Shown here in pieces: positions 50,273 to 57,126 of a DNA stretch of 57,126 nucleotides. Source of the DNA: Thermoproteota archaeon (lineage in GTDB: Archaea > Korarchaeota > Korarchaeia > Korarchaeales > Korarchaeaceae); assembly GCA_027492205.1 (NCBI GenBank), contig JAOZFN010000002.1:45834-102959 (forward strand), in the 5' to 3' direction. Made by a program: the position numbers and the translations under genes. Each line of letters starts with the position of its first letter. The first letter of the stretch is position 1. The notes under the pieces were generated by a model. It was not told the origin of the DNA. It worked only from the letters and a program-made list of their open reading frames with translations, and did not search any database.

Positions 50273-51176
50273 CGCCGACCAGCCTCCTGAACGCCTCCTC
50301 CAAGCTGGGGACAGCGGGGTTGAGGGACCTGAGCTCCACGCCCGATCTCAGACAGGCCGAGGCCGCGTCGAGGGCCAGCCTGGTCGGGGAGTCCGCTCGG
50401 ACGTGGACCGCGCCGCCCCTCGCGTTGGCGTCGTATCCCATCTCGCGGAGCTCGCCCGCCAGCGCCTCCGGATCAGATGCTTCCAGGACCCACGCGTCCC
50501 TCGAAGCCTCGGAGAGGATTTCGTGGATGCTCCCACTCACCAGAACCCTACCCCGGTGGATCAGGGTCACGTGGCCGCAGAGCGACTGAACCTCGGGCAG
50601 GATGTGGGAGGATATGAGGAAGCTCACCCCCTCGCCGGCCATCTCCCTCACGAGGTCCATGAGCTTCAGCCTACCGAGAACGTCCAGGTTGGCGGACGGC
50701 TCGTCCAGAATGACCAGCTCCGGCTCGTGGACTATGGCCTGCCCCAGGCCGAGCCTCTTGAGCATGCCCGCAGAGAGGCTCGAGATCCTCCTGGTGGAGT
50801 GCCCCCGCAGACCCACCCTCTCAAGCGCCTCCGCCGCAGCCCCCTCAGGGTTGGGGACCCCGTACAGCCTGGCGACGATCTCCAGGTACCTCCCGACCTC
50901 CATGCTCTCCGGGTAGGACGGCCTCTCGTGGAGGATGCCCACCTTACTCCTGACCTCCAGGGACTCCTTCCAGCAGTCCGCGCCGAAGGCCCGCACCTCA
51001 CCGCTGGTCGGCCGAATTAGGCCCAGGACGAGCCTGATGAACGTGGTCTTTCCCGCGCCGTTCGGGCCGATCAGCCCCCAGACCCCGCCCCCTATGCTGA
51101 GCGAGAGGCCCGCAAGCGCCTCGACGTCCCCGTACCTCTTGACCAAATTCTCGGCGATTATGAGTTCTCGACTCAC
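50250..51176 (-). CDS. ABC transporter ATP-binding protein
   Basis: 308 residues from GTG 51176, about 29 nt after the ATAAATTTAT element (leaderless); ATG 51200 in frame lies too close to it. Walker A GLIGPNGAGKTTFIRLVLG, Q-loop equivalent VGILHERPSYPESM, signature LSAGMLKRLGLGQAI, Walker B LVILDEPSANLD and H-loop LISSHILPEV. The signature has LSAGM in place of LSGGQ. The C-terminal domain (about 80 residues) is as in exporter ATPases of the CcmA/DRR type. It probably energises the adjacent permease. Confidence 0.9.
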   Translation of the reverse strand: MSRELIIAENLVKRYGDVEALAGLSLSIGGGVWGLIGPNGAGKTTFIRLVLGLIRPTSGEVRAFGADCWKESLEVRSKVGILHERPSYPESMEVGRYLEIVARLYGVPNPEGAAAEALERVGLRGHSTRRISSLSAGMLKRLGLGQAIVHEPELVILDEPSANLDVLGRLKLMDLVREMAGEGVSFLISSHILPEVQSLCGHVTLIHRGRVLVSGSIHEILSEASRDAWVLEASDPEALAGELREMGYDANARGGAVHVRADSPTRLALDAASACLRSGVELRSLNPAVPSLEEAFRRLVGDEADPPR

Positions 51177-51201
51177 TTTGATCTCTCGACGGCGGGCCAT
51201 C

Positions 51202-51211
51202 GATAAATTTA
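51202..51211. promoter_or_regulatory. palindromic bidirectional TATA box
   Basis: ATAAATTTAT is a perfect palindrome placed between the divergent ABC operon (GTG 51176, minus) and the G/H cassette (GTG 51246, plus). One TBP site could serve both directions. Confidence 0.5.
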
Positions 51212-51245
51212 TCTTTTCTTGGGGAGAAGTTTCGGTGAAAAAAGA

Positions 51246-51656
51246 GTGAAGGGAGGAGTGCCCGTCCTGGCCGTGCTCCTGTTGGCCCTGGCGGTCACCT
51301 CGGCGGTGGCGCCCGCTTGGGTGGTGGATGACTACGACTACGGCAGGGATGAGGGGGCTGGGGGCGGCGCCGAGGCATACGTCCACGGCTGGAGCAACAC
51401 CTACGACTACTATCAGCGCCCGTCGTTCGGGGGCAGATGCTGGTACAACTTCGGCGCCAGGCTCTTGGACAGCGGGCGCTCCCACAGGTACGGGCCCAGC
51501 GGGCAGCCGGCGTGGGCCAGGTCCCACCGCTGGGTGAAGGCCCAGCTGCTGTGGCTCCCGCCGTGGTTTCCGGTGGTCACCTACGATGCCTACGCCCGCA
51601 TAAGCCTGCCCCAAGCGACCGAAGTGACGTTCGTCCGCTGGGGGACCAGATCTTGA
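51246..51656 (+). CDS. family G small secreted protein
   Basis: 136 residues from GTG 51246. The signal peptide is GVPVLAVLLLALAVTSAVAP. The mature part, rich in Tyr, Trp and Gly, has YDYGRDEGAGGGAEAYVHGW, SNTYDYYQRPSFGGRCWYNF and a C-terminal TYDAYARISLPQ...RWG. It resembles the gene at 23061 in signal peptide, the DEG and S-N-YD elements and the end. Its stop overlaps the start of the family H gene (TTGA). Divergent from an ABC exporter, suggesting a linked envelope function. Confidence 0.65.
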   Translation: MKGGVPVLAVLLLALAVTSAVAPAWVVDDYDYGRDEGAGGGAEAYVHGWSNTYDYYQRPSFGGRCWYNFGARLLDSGRSHRYGPSGQPAWARSHRWVKAQLLWLPPWFPVVTYDAYARISLPQATEVTFVRWGTRS

Positions 51657-52627
51657 ATTCTGCGGGGCGACGACCTGAACCCGGCTCGTGCCGCCGGAGA
51701 CACGCGGAAGCCGCCCTGGTGGCCCTGATCACGATCTTTCAGGTTGTCGCCCTCACCCCACCCCCCTCTTTTGTTTGTGCCACCCCAGCCTGGATGTCCC
51801 CCGGAGCGTTCGCGGAGTACTCCGGCAGGGGGTACCTCAACCTCTCGAGCGGGGCTGGCACCTGCACAGTCTTTCCACAGTCACTCACCCTGAGGTGGGA
51901 GATCGCCGACCTGAAGAAGGATGCAGCGCTGCTGGCGCTGAGGCTCGAACTCACCCCCCCTCTGAGGCTCAAGGGAGACTGCTACGGGCTGGGGCTGGTT
52001 GAATCCGAAACCCTGGCTAGGGAGGCGGAGCTTGAGGTCGACCTGCCCAGCCGTAGGGCGACCTGGCGTGGCACCGACCTCGGGTTGATCCCTCTCTGGA
52101 TAGAGGGGCTCGTACCAGGAGCCAGGGTTGAGGTCTCGGGTCCGGAGGGTCACGTTCTCACTGGGGTCGTCGGAGATCCGGCCGTGTACGTCAGGGTGGG
52201 CGAGAGGCTCCTTCGCGCGTTCGAAGTGCGAGTGGCCGGGCCGGGCGTGTCAGAGGTGGCGTACGAGTACGACGCCGAGACCGGCATACTCCTGAGGCTG
52301 TTTGAGGGAGAGGTCGACCTGAGGGATTGGCCGTTCCTCGAGTCCCTGGGGATCAGTGGGATCGAGCTGTTCGACTTGGAGTTGACCGAGACCAACGTCG
52401 AGCTCAGCGAGGTTGGCGGCCTCCTGGGTCTAATTCTCGCTGGCCGGTGGATCGCCCTGGCCTCGAAGACGTTGGCGGTGGCCTCCCTGGCAGGCCTGAC
52501 CCTGCTGACAGCGGCCCGCGGAGGGCTGAGGCAGGCCCTCGAGACCCGGGCCGGGAGGCTCCTACTAGCCCTCCTCGTCGCTGCGGCGATCTTCGCGGCC
52601 CTGACGACGCCTCTGGGGGCTGGGTGA
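51653..52627 (+). CDS. family H membrane-anchored exported protein
   Basis: 324 residues from TTG 51653, which overlaps the previous stop and follows GGGGGA; GTG 51719 is an alternative. A signal peptide (AALVALITIFQVVALTPPP) precedes a beta-rich ectodomain (LTLRWEIADLKKDAALLALR; LIPLWIEGLVPGARVEVSG; YEYDAETGILLRLFEGEVD). The C-terminus has two or three transmembrane helices (LAVASLAGLTLLTAARGG; LLLALLVAAAIFAALTTPL). Homologous in order of motifs to 22041-23051. Function unknown. Confidence 0.65.
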   Translation: MNSAGRRPEPGSCRRRHAEAALVALITIFQVVALTPPPSFVCATPAWMSPGAFAEYSGRGYLNLSSGAGTCTVFPQSLTLRWEIADLKKDAALLALRLELTPPLRLKGDCYGLGLVESETLAREAELEVDLPSRRATWRGTDLGLIPLWIEGLVPGARVEVSGPEGHVLTGVVGDPAVYVRVGERLLRAFEVRVAGPGVSEVAYEYDAETGILLRLFEGEVDLRDWPFLESLGISGIELFDLELTETNVELSEVGGLLGLILAGRWIALASKTLAVASLAGLTLLTAARGGLRQALETRAGRLLLALLVAAAIFAALTTPLGAG

Positions 52628-52670
52628 CTGATCTGAGCCCCTGCCCCACCCCGCCGGAAGGGTCCCCCAA

Positions 52671-52698
52671 TGCTCGATGACAGGCCTGTCATCAAGCA
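52671..52698. repeat. 28-bp near-perfect palindrome
   Basis: GATGACAGGCCTGTCATC is a perfect 18-bp palindrome, and TGCT/AGCA extend it after one mismatch. It lies 44 bp after the family H stop. It could be a protein-binding site or a transcript 3' hairpin. Confidence 0.6.
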
Positions 52699-52779
52699 CG
52701 GGCGTCGGAGGAGAGTGCGGGCCATGGCCACCTCTCGTGGGCGCGAAGCCGAGCAGGCGGCACAGGAACTCGCTGGTCC

Positions 52780-53021
52780 TCCACAGGCTCGCGGGGCTGG
52801 TCGAGGGGGAGCTGAGGGAACTGCTAGTAGAGGTGATCAACCTCCTGAAGAGGCTGGAGCCCCATGTGACGATGTCGAGGTACCCGATTCGCAGGGGGCT
52901 CGACCTCCTTCCACCCGAGAGGTTCTACGGGGAGGAGGACGCCAGGGAGGCTCTAGATCTGGCAGGTAGGGTCGTGGAGCTCTGCGAGAGGGGGATGTCG
53001 CTCGCGTCCTCCGGAACGTGA
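52780..53021 (+). pseudogene. HEPN-domain remnant
   Basis: VEGELRELLVEVINLLKRLE, TMSRYPIRRGLDLLPPERFY and GEEDAREALDLAGRVVELCE match the C-terminal helices of archaeal HEPN proteins (...L...Y..SRYP...... Y....A.EAL..A..I). The first helices are absent, and the frame before about 52775 is unrelated low-complexity sequence. No MNT partner is adjacent. Confidence 0.5.
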
Positions 53022-53060
53022 GCCCCCGGACCGCTGCGGCTGGCCTCCACAGGAGGGGAC

Positions 53061-53359
53061 GGGAGAGTGCGGGCCATAGTCCGCCTTCTGTACTCGCGGG
53101 GGGATTGGGCTGAGCGCCCTGCCCCGCTCGCCCGACCAGCTCACGGCGGGGCGGCTTGCACCCCGCGGCGGCCCGCGTTTCACCGGTCCCCCGCGGGTCC
53201 TCTGCCTCCCCGGCGTCACGGCCATCCCCGCGGGGACGTGTCGTTTCTGTGGGCCCCTCAGCCCCTCTCGGGGCTCCCCCTCGCGGGGGCGCGGGGGTCG
53301 GGCATGGGCGGACCTTCCTCAGCCCTCCCGGGCCGAGCCCCCCGGCCCGCTCTCTCCCC
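53061..53359 (-). ncRNA. rnpB: RNase P RNA
   Basis: The ends form a long P1 helix: GGGAGAG and GCGGGCC at the 5' side pair with GGCCCGC and CTCTCCC at the 3' side. Between them are conserved RNase P elements: GAGGAAGGTCCGCCCATGC, CCCACAGAAACGACACGTCC, GGTGAAACGCGGGC and, near the 3' end, GTACAGAAGGCGGACTATGG. The length is about 299 nt, within the archaeal range. A TTTATTTT element about 25 nt upstream gives it its own promoter. It lies directly downstream of 23S rRNA on the same strand. Confidence 0.88.
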
Positions 53360-53394
53360 GCTGAACCTGCACACTGGTGGAAAATAAACTGTCG

Positions 53395-56520
<3,126 letters not shown>

Positions 56521-56691
56521 AACGCGCCGGTCCTTTGCGCGGCGACTGTGCGGGGCGCTCACCGGCCACTCCCGCGGCCTAGCGCCTCGACCCCGAAGGT
56601 GTCGCCTCCGGGGCGTCATCTCACGCCTGTGAGAGAGTCCGGGTGTCCCTCTGCGCGGGCAGGGCGTGGAAGGCCTTGAAATGGGTAAAAG

Positions 56692-57126
<435 letters not shown>

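Noticed and set aside
56521-56691. Possible tRNA in the 16S-23S spacer
   Set aside because: I looked for a T-loop and acceptor pairing and found none.

Overview
The window is chromosomal DNA from an archaeon that is probably thermophilic. Evidence for Archaea: aRF1, Pth2, FEN1, archaeal-type S15 and L40e, aEF-1beta, prefoldin beta, two KEOPS subunits (Bud32, Cgi121), a tRNA-Arg with a 17-nt intron at 37/38, an archaeal-type RNase P RNA, TATA boxes about 26 nt upstream of leaderless starts, and GTG/TTG starts. The DNA is GC-rich throughout, by eye above 60%. The 16S tail and gene set fit the TACK group (Korarchaeota or Thermoproteota-like), but I cannot place the organism more closely without a search.

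Layout: (1) 1-1.6 kb: a partial secreted protein, a membrane protein and tRNA-Lys. (2) About 1.9-24.5 kb: an accessory island of lineage-specific secreted and membrane proteins in several paralogous families. I call them A (signal peptide plus WIQVG-type domain), B (repeated DUF4367-like domains), C (about 155-aa membrane protein starting PWR), D (membrane protein with AWALT...LPP), E (Trp-rich secreted protein, LssY_C-like) and G/H (small secreted protein plus membrane-anchored partner). Members are duplicated, inverted, truncated and often frameshifted. Three loci share the same upstream regulatory module. An AAA/DUF4143 ATPase, an MNT/HEPN pair, VapBC and an AbrB remnant are interspersed. 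(3) 24.5-42.9 kb: a compact housekeeping block with succinyl-CoA synthetase (sucC and sucD divergent), L40e, aRF1, HisRS, five tRNAs, aEF-1beta, FEN1, Pth2, TruD, isoaspartate methyltransferase, Bud32, RdgB, S15, a DHH nuclease, prefoldin beta and Cgi121. (4) 42.9-48.9 kb: a toxin-antitoxin and homing-endonuclease region with two intact PIN/AbrB pairs, several broken ones, a LAGLIDADG endonuclease and initiator tRNA-Met. (5) 49-53 kb: an ABC exporter operon divergent from a second G/H secreted cassette, then a HEPN remnant. (6) 53.06-57.1 kb, minus strand: RNase P RNA, 23S rRNA and the 3' end of 16S rRNA.

How the parts fit: the core block serves translation, tRNA modification, protein quality control and replication. 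The island seems to supply a variable set of exported proteins built from a few exchangeable gene families, with A-B and G-H as two-gene operons. Many island and TA genes need a single-base correction in a homopolymer run to be intact. I cannot tell sequencing error, pseudogene decay and phase variation apart from one sequence.
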